Of a DNA stretch of 64,000 bases, positions 7,924-16,884 are shown piece by piece. The position numbers were made by a program, and so were the translations under genes. The first letter of the stretch is position 1; each line of letters begins with the position of its first letter. The notes below the pieces were generated by a model that saw only the letters and a program-made list of their open reading frames with translations, searched no databases and was not told the origin of the DNA. The stretch comes from HGM11368 sp051883455 (GTDB lineage: Bacteria; Bacillota; Clostridia; Christensenellales; UBA3700): assembly GCA_051883455.1 (NCBI GenBank), contig JBJETT010000004.1, positions 62,001 to 126,000 of the forward strand, read 5' to 3'.

Positions 7924-8049
7924 TTTGACGGCATATCTGCTTCGTAATACTTTGTCGAGCGGAGATTTTTGCTCAGTCACGTACGTCCAAGTACGCTCCT
8001 GTCGCAAAAACTCCGCTCTTCGCGTCTTACTCGCACCTATGCCGTCAAA
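7924..8049. repeat. 126-bp palindromic element, copy A' (identical to 5035-5160)
   Basis: Base-for-base identical to the copy at 5035-5160 and in the same orientation, with TTTGACGGCATA / TATGCCGTCAAA ends. It starts 8 bp after the pckG terminator. Perfect identity suggests recent duplication or gene conversion; as a direct repeat pair it could recombine and delete pckG. Confidence 0.85.
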
Positions 8050-8096
8050 GTATGTAGCGGATATACCTAGTATTGCGGTGTAGAACCAAGTAGTTT

Positions 8097-8323
8097 GTCA
8101 TTCAGAGCGAGCAAAGCGAGCGTAGGAATCTCAATCCTTTTTCGCCTCCTTTGAGCAAAGGGAGGTGGCTCGGCTATGCCGAGACGGAGGGATTGCCCTA
8201 TTATGTCATTGCGAGTGAAGGCACTTGTGCCGTAGCGTGGCAATCTAAATCAACAATGTCATTGCGTTGTGTGCAATTTGCGTTAGCAAAGGCGTAGGTA
8301 CATGTGCTATAACGTGGCAATCT
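8097..8323. repeat. Cluster of four short palindromic repeats
   Basis: Units at 8097-8133 (GTCATTCAGAGCG, palindromic core, GGAATCTC), 8144-8197 (GCCTCCTTTGAGCAAAGGG, core CTCGGCTATGCCGAG, ACGGAGGGATTGCC), 8205-8246 (GTCATTGCGAGTG, core GGCACTTGTGCC, GTGGCAATCT) and 8258-8323 (GTCATTGCG, longer core, CGTGGCAATCT). The arms are conserved and the cores differ. 8324-8442 shows nothing but A/T-rich DNA. Confidence 0.8.
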
Positions 8324-8459
8324 CTTTGTGCTTGCTTATTATAGACTTTTTCGGCACTGTTTTTTCACTCATAACGCAAGGTGTAAATTCTTTGTAAAGG
8401 TAGACTTTTATGTAGCCTTTCCCATTTACAAAGATAGATAAATATAATAAAATAACAAT

Positions 8460-10685
8460 ATGAACAAGTTTGCCAAATTTATCGTCAAGCACAAAATTCT
8501 CATTATCGGTTTGACGGCGCTTATATCCATAGCGTCAATCGTCGCAATGCTATACGTCAACGTCAATTCCGACATATTGTCCTATCTTCCCGACGGTTAC
8601 GATATGACCGAGGGTATGGACTTTATGCGCCAAAACTTTGACATGCAAGGCGATGCAATCATAGGCGTGGCTGACGTTGATTATGACACTATGGTGGCAA
8701 TCACCGATCAACTCAAGGCAGAGAAGGGTATCAAAGAGGGCGGAGTTATTTGGCTAGGAATGATTTTGGAGATGGCTGAGAGTGGTGGCTCTATGTCAGA
8801 CGTAGTTGCGGGGCTTACTAGCAACGAAGACGTACTCAACTTGTTCTATCCTAAGCGCAATGCGGGCGAGCCTTTTACCGAGGAAACCAAGCTTCAAAAG
8901 GGCAACTACATGATAATGCTCCAACTCAACGTGCCTACTTCTAGTACCGAGGCGTTGGACCTTGTGGAGAAGATTGACAACGTTATACTTGCCGACTACG
9001 AGCATGCCATAGGCGGTAGCACGCAGATGACCAAGGAGATTTTCGACTCTACGATAGGCGAAATTTGGAAGTATATACTCGTAGCGGTGCTAGTAATGTT
9101 TATCATCTTGCTTTGCACCACCACGTCGCTTGTCGAGCCGTTTATCTTTATGCTCACTTTGGGCGTATCAATACTCATCAATATGGGCACCAATCTCATT
9201 TTGCCTAGCGTATCGGTAGTGACTTTTGCCTCATCAGCCATATTGCAACTAGGTTTGTCAATGGATTACGCCATATTCCTCATGCACGCGTATGCGGAAG
9301 AATGCACCAAGACTTTGGACGAAACGCTAGCAATGGAGAGGGCAATACCTAAGACCTTTTCCACAATATCGTCGTCGGCGCTGACCACTGTTTTTGGTTT
9401 TCTTGCGCTATTCTTCATGAAATTCGAGATAGGTGCAGACCTAGGTATCGTTCTCGCCAAGGGCGTATTTTTGAGCTTAGTGACAGTCATCATAGTTCAA
9501 CCTTGTCTTATGTTGATGATGACCAAACTTCACAAAAAGACCTCTCATCGCATTTTCCTTCCAAAACTCAAATCCGTTGCCAGCTTCTCGGTGCGCAATC
9601 GTAAGGTCATCGTCATAGTAGCACTGCTACTCATTGTGCCTTGCGTTATTATGCAGAGCAAACTCAACCTAAGTTATATCAAATTCACCTATGATGATGG
9701 CGAAAAGACCGAGATAGAGCAGACTGTAGACTCTATGAGCAATTCCGTCATTGCTATTGTTCCCGTCAACGCTTCCAAAAACTATGCTTTCTTAGAGGAA
9801 CTTCAAGGCATGGACAACGTGACCGCAACGCTGGGCTTGTATTCTATGATACCTGAGTCTTACGGCAAAATGTTGGGTACAATGTTGGAGAAGAACATTC
9901 CTCTTCCTGAAGGCTTCGATATGGTTTCCAATTTTGCCAACAACGGCTACACTATGTATTCGATAATGGTCAACTGCGAGGCGGAGAGCCAAGAAGCAAG
10001 CCAATCTTTGGCTCAAATTCGTCAGATGCTCGACGACAACTTCGGCAGTGGCAAGTATTATATCACGGGCATGTCGCAAGCTGTCGAGGACCTCAAAGTC
10101 ATCACGCCAATGGACAATATGATTGTCAATATCGTGTCGGTATTGCTCATATTCATCGTGTTGATGATAGCGCTCAAGTCAATCAAATTGCCTGTGTTGT
10201 TGATATCCGTCATCGAGCTTGGTATATTTATCAACCTCTCGATAAGCTACGTGTTAGGACAAAGCGTCAACTTTATGGCGTACATAATCATCAGTGCCAT
10301 ACAGTTAGGCGCAACGGTTGACTACGCAATCTTGTACACCGTCAAATATCAACGATATCTAGACGTTATGCCTGCAAAAGAAGCCTCTTATAGAGCGCTC
10401 AGGGACAGTGGAGTATCTATACTCACGTCGGTAGCAATAATGGCAGGTTGTTGTCTGTCGGTAGCTCTCGTTACGTCCAACCGTATCGTGGGCGAAATCA
10501 CCCTTATGATAGCTAGAGGCTCAATCATCAGCGGACTGCTCACTTTACTGGTTTTGCCTGCGCTACTTGTAGTAACTACGGGCAATAGAAAGCTCAAGAA
10601 GGAAGGCAAGCGCGCTTCGAGAGAACTAAAAAGACAGGAAAAAAAGGCTCTCTCACAAGATGCCGAGAAGACTGTAGAGGTTTGA
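8460..10685 (+). CDS. MMPL/RND-family membrane transporter
   Basis: A 741-residue inner-membrane protein with the two-fold RND/MMPL layout: one N-terminal helix (about 13-34), a ~170-residue extracytoplasmic loop, a bundle of five helices (about 205-360), a helix near 382, a second large loop, and a second bundle (about 560-705), ending in a charged Lys/Arg-rich tail. LGLSMDYAIFLMHAY and LGATVDYAILYTVKY are the paired helix-4 motifs with the proton-relay Asp. Such proteins export lipids or hydrophobic compounds using the proton gradient; the substrate is unknown. No Shine-Dalgarno precedes ATG 8460, and a TATAAT at 8443-8448 lies 11 nt upstream, so the mRNA leader must be very short. Confidence 0.9.
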   Translation: MNKFAKFIVKHKILIIGLTALISIASIVAMLYVNVNSDILSYLPDGYDMTEGMDFMRQNFDMQGDAIIGVADVDYDTMVAITDQLKAEKGIKEGGVIWLGMILEMAESGGSMSDVVAGLTSNEDVLNLFYPKRNAGEPFTEETKLQKGNYMIMLQLNVPTSSTEALDLVEKIDNVILADYEHAIGGSTQMTKEIFDSTIGEIWKYILVAVLVMFIILLCTTTSLVEPFIFMLTLGVSILINMGTNLILPSVSVVTFASSAILQLGLSMDYAIFLMHAYAEECTKTLDETLAMERAIPKTFSTISSSALTTVFGFLALFFMKFEIGADLGIVLAKGVFLSLVTVIIVQPCLMLMMTKLHKKTSHRIFLPKLKSVASFSVRNRKVIVIVALLLIVPCVIMQSKLNLSYIKFTYDDGEKTEIEQTVDSMSNSVIAIVPVNASKNYAFLEELQGMDNVTATLGLYSMIPESYGKMLGTMLEKNIPLPEGFDMVSNFANNGYTMYSIMVNCEAESQEASQSLAQIRQMLDDNFGSGKYYITGMSQAVEDLKVITPMDNMIVNIVSVLLIFIVLMIALKSIKLPVLLISVIELGIFINLSISYVLGQSVNFMAYIIISAIQLGATVDYAILYTVKYQRYLDVMPAKEASYRALRDSGVSILTSVAIMAGCCLSVALVTSNRIVGEITLMIARGSIISGLLTLLVLPALLVVTTGNRKLKKEGKRASRELKRQEKKALSQDAEKTVEV

Positions 10686-10831
10686 GAGTAGACGCCTAAT
10701 ACAATACCAATGCAACAATAGTCGTAGAGTAGTCTTATCATCTAACTCTACGTATAGACTGCGCGGCTTAATCCTAACGAGATAATTTATATGATTCAAT
10801 TTGTATAATAGTTAGTTGCCGATATTCAACC

Positions 10832-10864
10832 AAAAAAATACTCGCTAACAATTTAGCGAGTATT
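10832..10864 (-). terminator. Terminator of serCA
   Basis: A 12-bp stem, AATACTCGCTAA / TTAGCGAGTATT (10837-10848 and 10853-10864), with a 4-nt loop. On the minus strand it is followed by a run of seven T. It lies 28 nt after the serA stop and could also stop the converging MMPL transcript. Confidence 0.85.
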
Positions 10865-10891
10865 TTGTTTTTGTCGATACGTATCGAGTAT

Positions 10892-12052
10892 TTAGAATTT
10901 ATTGACTGCCAAGAAGCCTTCAACCTTGCGCATCTCTTCGAGAGCGGAATTAGGCAAATCTTCGTCGGTATCAATAATCATATAGCCGATTTCGCCCTTA
11001 GAAGCGGATACGAGATTGTTGATATTGATGCCTCTATCTGCTATAAAGGAAGAAGCGGTAGCAATCATATTGGCAACGTTTTTGTGGAGAACGGTAATTC
11101 TAAACTTAGTGCATCTAGGAGCGCTAGCGTTAGGGAAGTTTACGCTGTTGACCACGTTGCCGTTTTCGAGATAATCTTTGAGCTGGTTGGCCGCCATCAC
11201 AGCGCAGTTGTCTTCCGCCTCAGGGGTAGAAGCGCCGAGGTGAGGAATGGTAATGACGTTGTCCACGCCAATCAAATCGTTTTGAGGTAGGTCGGTCACG
11301 TATCTGGCAACCTTGCCGGCTTTGATAGCTTCAACGATATCTTTGTTGACAACAAGCTCCGCACGAGCGCAGTTGATGATAACGACGTCCTTTTTCATTG
11401 TAGCGATAGAGTCGGCGTTGATACTTCCTTTGGTGCTAGGGGTAGCAGGTACGTGCAACGTAATGTAGTCGCTCTCTGCGTAAACTTTGCTCAAATCATT
11501 GACGTATTCTACGTGTCTATCTATAGACATTGCTCCGTTGACGTTGAGGTAAGGATCGTAACCGATAACCTTCATACCGAGAGCGATTGCAGCGTTAGCG
11601 ACGAGTCTACCGATAGCGCCTAGACCGACAACGCCCAAGGTTTTGCCGTACAATTCTCTGCCTATGAAGGCTTTTTTACCTTTTTCCACGGCTTTAGCCA
11701 CGTCCTCGTCGAGGCTTAGCGATTGCGTCCACTTGATACCGTCGTAGATTTTTCTCGAGCCGAGAAGTAGTGCGCAAATTACCAATTCCTTAACGGCGTT
11801 GGCGTTGGCACCCGGTGTATTGAATACGCACACGCCTTGAGCCGTCATTTTGTCAAGAGGAATGTTATTGACGCCTGCGCCCGCACGAGCTACGGCTTTG
11901 ACGGAAGCGGGTACTGGATATTCGTGCATATTAAAGCTTCTTAGGATTATAGCGTCGGGGTTGGCGCAGTCTGCCGAAACGGTGTAGTCCTTGTATTGCA
12001 ATATAGAAGCAACTTTTGGGCTAATCTCGTTGAGTTTAAGAATATTATACAT
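10892..12052 (-). CDS. serA: D-3-phosphoglycerate dehydrogenase
   Basis: A 386-residue NAD-dependent enzyme oxidising 3-phosphoglycerate to 3-phosphohydroxypyruvate, the first step of serine synthesis. The Rossmann motif VVGLGAIGRLVAN lies near residue 140, followed by the family pattern DYITLHVPATPSTKGSIN, NCARAELV and IPHLGASTPEAEDN with the catalytic Arg, Glu and His, and a C-terminal ACT domain (FIADRGININNLVSASKG) likely to sense serine. The intervening domain of long-form enzymes is absent. The Shine-Dalgarno AAGGAGAG overlaps the end of serC, 9 nt upstream, so the two form one operon. No serB is present in the window. Confidence 0.96.
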   Translation of the reverse strand: MYNILKLNEISPKVASILQYKDYTVSADCANPDAIILRSFNMHEYPVPASVKAVARAGAGVNNIPLDKMTAQGVCVFNTPGANANAVKELVICALLLGSRKIYDGIKWTQSLSLDEDVAKAVEKGKKAFIGRELYGKTLGVVGLGAIGRLVANAAIALGMKVIGYDPYLNVNGAMSIDRHVEYVNDLSKVYAESDYITLHVPATPSTKGSINADSIATMKKDVVIINCARAELVVNKDIVEAIKAGKVARYVTDLPQNDLIGVDNVITIPHLGASTPEAEDNCAVMAANQLKDYLENGNVVNSVNFPNASAPRCTKFRITVLHKNVANMIATASSFIADRGININNLVSASKGEIGYMIIDTDEDLPNSALEEMRKVEGFLAVNKF

Positions 12053-12061
12053 AATCTCTCC

Positions 12062-13138
12062 TTATTTGTTAGCTAGTTCAAATTTTTTCATAAATTCTAT
12101 CAAAGCTTTTACGCCCTCTACAGGCATAGCGTTGTAGATAGAAGCTCTCATACCGCCCACGAGTTTGTGACCTTTGATAGAGAGCAGACCGTTTTCGCCT
12201 GCTTCTTTGACGAACTTGGCGTCCATATCCTTGTCGCCCGTCACGAAAGGCACGTTCATCAAAGAACGGTCTTCCTTGTTAACGTTGTTGGTGTAGAAGG
12301 AACTGTTGTCGATAAAGTCGTACAAAAGACCTGCCTTATACTCGTTGATTTTTTGGATTTCGCTCACGCCGCCCAGCTTTTTGAGGTGTCTGAGGTTGAG
12401 CATAGCCATATAGATAGAGAAGCAAGGAGGGGTGTTGTAAAGGCTTCCCGCTTCGGCTTGAGTTTTCCACTTGAGCATAGTAGGGCAAATTGCTTGACCG
12501 TCGCCGATGAGGTCTTTGCGAACGATGACGATAGTCACGCCTGCAGGGGCAACGTTCTTTTGTGCGCCGGCATACAGCACGCCGTATTTATTTACGTCCA
12601 TTACTTCGCTGAGAATGTTGGAAGAAACGTCAGCCACCAAGATACCGCTTTTGAGGGTAGGGAGGGTGGTATATCTCGTACCAAATATGGTATTGTTTTG
12701 GCAGATATAGGTATACACGCTGTCGTCTCTTAGGTCAGGGTTTTTAGGAATGTAAGTAAAGGTCTTGTCCTCGGAAGAAGCGGCGAGGTGAATATCACCG
12801 AATTTCTTAGCTTCCTTGTACGCCTTCTTTGCAAAGTTACCCGTAACGATATAGTCGGCTTTGCCGTTGAGGTCAGGGAGTAGGTTGAGAGGGATAGCTT
12901 CGAATTGGGTAGAAGCACCGCCTTGCACCAACAAAACTTCGTAGTTCTCAGGTACGTTCATCAACTCTTTGAGGAGTGCGATACATTCGGTATGTATCTC
13001 ATCATAAAATTTGCTACGATGGCTCATTTCCGTCACGCTCATACCGCATCCGCAGTAATCGACGAAGTCTTTTTGCGCTTGCTCAAGAACTTCGAGAGGC
13101 AACATCGACGGACCTGCCGAAAAATTGTAAACTCTCAT
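12062..13138 (-). CDS. serC: Phosphoserine aminotransferase
   Basis: A 358-residue class V PLP aminotransferase that converts 3-phosphohydroxypyruvate plus glutamate to phosphoserine (and can serve pyridoxine synthesis). The conserved N-terminus YNFSAGPSMLP, phosphate-binding QGGASTQF, VADVSSNI and PLP-lysine region YAGAQKNVAPAGVT are all present, and the length is normal. AGGAGA precedes the start and a consensus promoter lies at 13174-13202. It is the first gene of serCA, the order common in Clostridia. Confidence 0.97.
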   Translation of the reverse strand: MRVYNFSAGPSMLPLEVLEQAQKDFVDYCGCGMSVTEMSHRSKFYDEIHTECIALLKELMNVPENYEVLLVQGGASTQFEAIPLNLLPDLNGKADYIVTGNFAKKAYKEAKKFGDIHLAASSEDKTFTYIPKNPDLRDDSVYTYICQNNTIFGTRYTTLPTLKSGILVADVSSNILSEVMDVNKYGVLYAGAQKNVAPAGVTIVIVRKDLIGDGQAICPTMLKWKTQAEAGSLYNTPPCFSIYMAMLNLRHLKKLGGVSEIQKINEYKAGLLYDFIDNSSFYTNNVNKEDRSLMNVPFVTGDKDMDAKFVKEAGENGLLSIKGHKLVGGMRASIYNAMPVEGVKALIEFMKKFELANK

Positions 13139-13173
13139 ATAGATCTCCTATAAGATTTTATTATATTAGTATG

Positions 13174-13202
13174 ATTATAGCACTCTATTTTGCATTTATC
13201 AA
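13174..13202 (-). promoter_or_regulatory. Promoter of serCA
   Basis: On the minus strand TTGATA (13202-13197), exactly 17 bp, then TATAAT (13179-13174). The start point would be about 30 nt before the serC ATG. Confidence 0.75.
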
Positions 13203-13291
13203 CCCAAAAAGTGTAAGCAATCAAAAATATCGACAAATATTTTGCAAATTTTGTCCAAAAACGCCTTAGCGCTTATATTTTGATATATCCC

Positions 13292-13320
13292 TTGCCTTTT
13301 TGCATATTTTTATATATAAT
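13292..13320 (+). promoter_or_regulatory. Promoter of the RNase J operon
   Basis: TTGCCT (13292-13297), 17 bp, TATAAT (13315-13320). It gives a leader of about 90 nt before ATG 13419, in which I see no riboswitch motif. Confidence 0.65.
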
Positions 13321-13418
13321 AAAATCAACGTAGTATGTTTACAATTATTGGTAGAGTAGCAATTAGCGATTTTTGTAGACGATTTATTTGAATTTAGGCA
13401 TTGCGCCTTGGAGGATAT

Positions 13419-15071
13419 ATGGCAAGAAAGAAAAAACAACTCAAAGTTGTCTTTTTGGGTGGCGTGGGCGAGATTGGCAAAAACATGACTGCTCTCGAAT
13501 ACGGCGACAATATAATTATCATAGATTGTGGCTGTACTTTTCCCACCGTTGACACCCCGGGAGTCGACGTAATCGTACCCGACTTTAGTTATTTAGAGGA
13601 CAACTATGACAAAATTAGAGGCATAGTAATCACGCATGGACACGAGGACCATATCGGCGGTCTACCATATCTATTGGACGACTGTCGTCAAATCCCCGTA
13701 TACGGCAGTTCTTTGACGCTTGCGCTCGTCAAGCACAAGCTCAAAGAGAAGGGGATATCTATCCCCAAACTCAACGTCGTCAAAGGTGGAGAGGTGCGTA
13801 AGGTCGGCTGTTTCGACGTAGAATTTATCAGCGTCACGCACTCAATCAGCGGTGCTTTTGCACTGTCAATCACCACCCCTGAGGGCGTGGTATTCCACAC
13901 GGGCGACTACAAGATAGATTACACGCCTATCTCGGGCGAGCATATCAACCTGTCGCGCATTGCCGAGATAGGCAACAAGGGCGTTAGACTTATGCTCGGC
14001 GAGTCCACCAATATCGAGAAGCAAGGCTCGACGATATCCGAGACCAAAGTCGGCGAAACGCTTGACAAAATCATACGCAACAACACCGACAAGCGTATCA
14101 TCATCGCCACCTTTGCGTCCAATATCAATCGCATACAGCAGATTATATCTATATGCGAAAATTTGGGTAGACGAGTGGCTTTCAATGGTAGAAGTATGAA
14201 AAACATATCTGTAATGGCTAAGGAGCTCAAGCTATTGTCGGCGGGAGAGCAAACAATAGTAGATATAGACAAGATAGGCGATATCGAGCCACACAAGCTT
14301 TGCATCATCACCACCGGCTCGCAAGGAGAGCCGATGAGCGCTTTGACGAGAATGTGCAACGGCGAAGACAAAGTGGTAGTGGGTGACAACGACCTTATCA
14401 TCATATCGTCCTCGCCAATCCCTGGCAACGAAAAGGCGGTATACAACGTCATCAACAACCTCTATCGCAGAGGGGCTAAGGTGTTGTACGGCTCTTTGGA
14501 AGCTTTGCACGTATCGGGACACGCCTGTCAAGAAGAAATCAAACTTATGACCACGCTCGTCAAACCGCAATTTTTTATCCCCGTGCACGGTGAATATCGC
14601 CACATGCAACAGAATAGAGAATTGGCAATCTCGCTCGGCGTCAATCCCAAGAATACTATGATAGCCGAGATAGGTAGTTGCATAGCCGTTAGCAAAAAGG
14701 GCTTGACGAGGCTCGACAACGTGGTAGCCGGCAACACTTACGTGGACGGCTTAGCCGGAGTCGACGCGTCTATACTCAAAGACAGACACCAACTCAGCAA
14801 AGAAGGACTGGTGATAGTTCTTATCAGCGTATCGGTGCAAGACAAGAGCATGTGTGCGCCCGTCGAGGTTATTGCCAGAGGTATCAGCTTAGACGAAGAG
14901 CAGACCGACTATATCAAGTCCATTGTCGAAAAGGTCTTCGACGACACCAACTACAACAAGCCTGAGATTAGGGAAGAATTTAAGGGCAACGTACGCAAGA
15001 AGATAAATAGATACTTCAACAACAAGCTTCGCCAAAAGCCAATGGTGCTTCCTATAGTGATGGAAAAATGA
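13419..15071 (+). CDS. rnj: Ribonuclease J
   Basis: A 550-residue metallo-beta-lactamase/beta-CASP nuclease, the 5'-3' exonuclease and endonuclease of mRNA decay and rRNA maturation in Bacillota. The zinc motif HGHEDHIGG is at 73-81, FHTGDYKID and LMLGESTNIEKQG follow, the beta-CASP segment includes ITTGSQGEP and HVSGHACQEE, and a C-terminal domain ends at MVLPIVMEK. ATG 13419 has TTGGAGG upstream and is preferred to an in-frame TTG at 13401 that lies before that site. It begins a run of overlapping genes; its last 4 nt overlap the methyltransferase start. Confidence 0.96.
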   Translation: MARKKKQLKVVFLGGVGEIGKNMTALEYGDNIIIIDCGCTFPTVDTPGVDVIVPDFSYLEDNYDKIRGIVITHGHEDHIGGLPYLLDDCRQIPVYGSSLTLALVKHKLKEKGISIPKLNVVKGGEVRKVGCFDVEFISVTHSISGAFALSITTPEGVVFHTGDYKIDYTPISGEHINLSRIAEIGNKGVRLMLGESTNIEKQGSTISETKVGETLDKIIRNNTDKRIIIATFASNINRIQQIISICENLGRRVAFNGRSMKNISVMAKELKLLSAGEQTIVDIDKIGDIEPHKLCIITTGSQGEPMSALTRMCNGEDKVVVGDNDLIIISSSPIPGNEKAVYNVINNLYRRGAKVLYGSLEALHVSGHACQEEIKLMTTLVKPQFFIPVHGEYRHMQQNRELAISLGVNPKNTMIAEIGSCIAVSKKGLTRLDNVVAGNTYVDGLAGVDASILKDRHQLSKEGLVIVLISVSVQDKSMCAPVEVIARGISLDEEQTDYIKSIVEKVFDDTNYNKPEIREEFKGNVRKKINRYFNNKLRQKPMVLPIVMEK

Positions 15072-15655
15072 ATGAGATTTTATCACAAGTACTGACAAGC
15101 GCCAGGGATAGACACGTCCCCGTCATAGACGACGACAGTCGAGAAGTTTTGATTAGGACGGTAGAGGAGCTCAAGCCTCGCAGAATATTGGAGATAGGCA
15201 CGGCGATAGGCTATTCGGCGTCGCTCATGGCGCTAAACAGTGATGCCGTTATCGACACCATCGAGATGGACGACACGAGGCGCCAAGAGGCAATATCTCT
15301 ATGGAAAAGGCTTGGCGTTGACGATAGAATCAACGCTTATCTCGGCAATGCGGACGAGATTTTGGAGAGCGTCGTAGAGGGCAAAGAGTATGATTTTATC
15401 TTCATTGACGGACCTAAGAGCAAGTATTTGTCGCATTATCTTACTTGCTTGCCTCACCTATCCGAGGGCGGAGTGGTCTTTGCCGACGACGTATTGTACT
15501 TCGGTATGGTAGAGGGCGAAGAATTCGTACCGCACAAGCATAGGACGATTGTTATCAACCTAAGACAATTCCTCTCCACGGTGCAAAATGACGACAACGT
15601 AGAATGCAAAATAGTTAGAGCAGGCAACGGAGTTGCTATTATAAGGAAAAAATGA
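15068..15655 (+). CDS. trmR: Class I SAM O-methyltransferase, TrmR-like (tRNA 5-hydroxyuridine methyltransferase)
   Basis: A 195-residue methyltransferase of the YrrM/COMT type. The SAM-binding motif I is ILEIGTAIGYSA near residue 40, then DTIEMDD, DFIFIDGPKSKY (catalytic Asp/Lys) and FADDVLYFGMV. The next gene is a U32 protein, and in Bacillus the yrrM-yrrN-yrrO set makes 5-methoxyuridine at tRNA position 34: U32 proteins hydroxylate the uridine and TrmR methylates it. The gene pairing is the main reason for choosing TrmR over a generic catechol-type methyltransferase. Starts by ATGA overlap with rnj. Confidence 0.85.
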   Translation: MNEILSQVLTSARDRHVPVIDDDSREVLIRTVEELKPRRILEIGTAIGYSASLMALNSDAVIDTIEMDDTRRQEAISLWKRLGVDDRINAYLGNADEILESVVEGKEYDFIFIDGPKSKYLSHYLTCLPHLSEGGVVFADDVLYFGMVEGEEFVPHKHRTIVINLRQFLSTVQNDDNVECKIVRAGNGVAIIRKK

Positions 15656-16884
15656 ACAAGACGGAACTATTGTCTCCCGCGGGAGACCTCAACAAACTCA
15701 AGACGGCACTGCACTTCGGTGCGGACGCGGTGTATGCGGGTGGCAACGCCTTCAGTTTGCGTGCCAACGCCAAAAACTTTGACGACAACGCGCTCATCGA
15801 AGCCGTCAAGTACACCCACGCTATGGGCAAAAAGATATATATTGCCACCAATATTTTGGCAAAAAACGACGACTTCGTCAGACTAGGCGAGTACTTTGCT
15901 TTTCTCTACGATATAGGAGTCGACGCGGTGATTATCTCCGACCCCGGCGTGATGACGGTATGCAAACAATATGCACCTAATATGGAGATACATATCTCTA
16001 CCCAAGCCAACACCACCAACAAATATTCTGCCAAGTTTTGGGCGGATTTGGGTGCCAAGAGGATAGTGCTTGCGAGAGAAACGTCGCTCAAAGACGTGAG
16101 AGAAATACGCGATTTTCTTCCTAGCGACGTGGAGATAGAGGCGTTCGTTCACGGCGCAATGTGCATATCCTACAGCGGAAGATGCTTGCTTTCCAACGCG
16201 CTGACGGGACGCTCTTCCAATAGGGGCGATTGTGTCCAAGCGTGCAGGTGGGAATATCAGATGGTAGAAGCCAATCGCGGCGGCAATCCTCTCACTATAG
16301 GTCAAGAGGGTGATAAGGGCACCTATATTCTCAATTCCAAGGACCTCAATATGATAGAGTATATCGACCGCCTAATAGATTGCGGGGTATATTCCTTCAA
16401 GATAGAGGGCAGAATGAAATCGCCATACTACGTGGCAAGTGTCACCAACGCCTATCGCAAGGCAATCGACTTGTACTATCAAGACCCCGAGCATTACAAA
16501 CCTAATGATATGCTAATTGGCGAGTTGTTCAAAAACAGTCATAGAGATTACACCACGGGTTTCTACTTCGACTCGTCGGATAGCGTGTGTCTTAGCACTT
16601 CTCAGCCTAGTTGCGACTACGAGTTTATTGCCGAAGTTATAGGCTACGACGAAGAGAGAGGTTGTGTTATAGTCGAGCAACGCAATAGATTTAAGGTAGG
16701 CGACGAGCTGGAAATTTTGTCGGCGGATGGCGATTGTTGGAATAAGATTATCAAGGTAGATAAGATATACGATAGCTTAGGCGAGGAGATAGAGGACGCC
16801 AAAATCGTCCAACAAGTATTGTATATCCCTACCCAATATAGGCTAGAGCCAAAAGATATTTTACGCAAAGAGGTAAAGAGATGA
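15652..16884 (+). CDS. trhP: U32 family protein, probable tRNA uridine hydroxylase TrhP
   Basis: A 410-residue member of the former peptidase U32 family, now known to include RNA hydroxylases. LLSPAGDLNKLKTALHFGAD at the start, the signature EAFVHGAMCISYSGRC around 163-178, then cysteines in NRGDCVQACRWEY and FKIEGRMKSPYYVA fit the TrhP/YrrO type. Four conserved Cys could hold an iron-sulfur cluster. Established work on TrhP shows that prephenate is needed for 5-hydroxyuridine formation, and prephenate is made by the aro cluster at 35-42 kb. Overlaps trmR and the next gene by ATGA. One U32 gene is seen, whereas Bacillus has two. Confidence 0.88.
   Translation: MNKTELLSPAGDLNKLKTALHFGADAVYAGGNAFSLRANAKNFDDNALIEAVKYTHAMGKKIYIATNILAKNDDFVRLGEYFAFLYDIGVDAVIISDPGVMTVCKQYAPNMEIHISTQANTTNKYSAKFWADLGAKRIVLARETSLKDVREIRDFLPSDVEIEAFVHGAMCISYSGRCLLSNALTGRSSNRGDCVQACRWEYQMVEANRGGNPLTIGQEGDKGTYILNSKDLNMIEYIDRLIDCGVYSFKIEGRMKSPYYVASVTNAYRKAIDLYYQDPEHYKPNDMLIGELFKNSHRDYTTGFYFDSSDSVCLSTSQPSCDYEFIAEVIGYDEERGCVIVEQRNRFKVGDELEILSADGDCWNKIIKVDKIYDSLGEEIEDAKIVQQVLYIPTQYRLEPKDILRKEVKR

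Noticed and set aside
5035..8049. The pckG cassette considered as a composite transposon
   Set aside because: The flanking 126-bp repeats encode no transposase and I see no target-site duplication.
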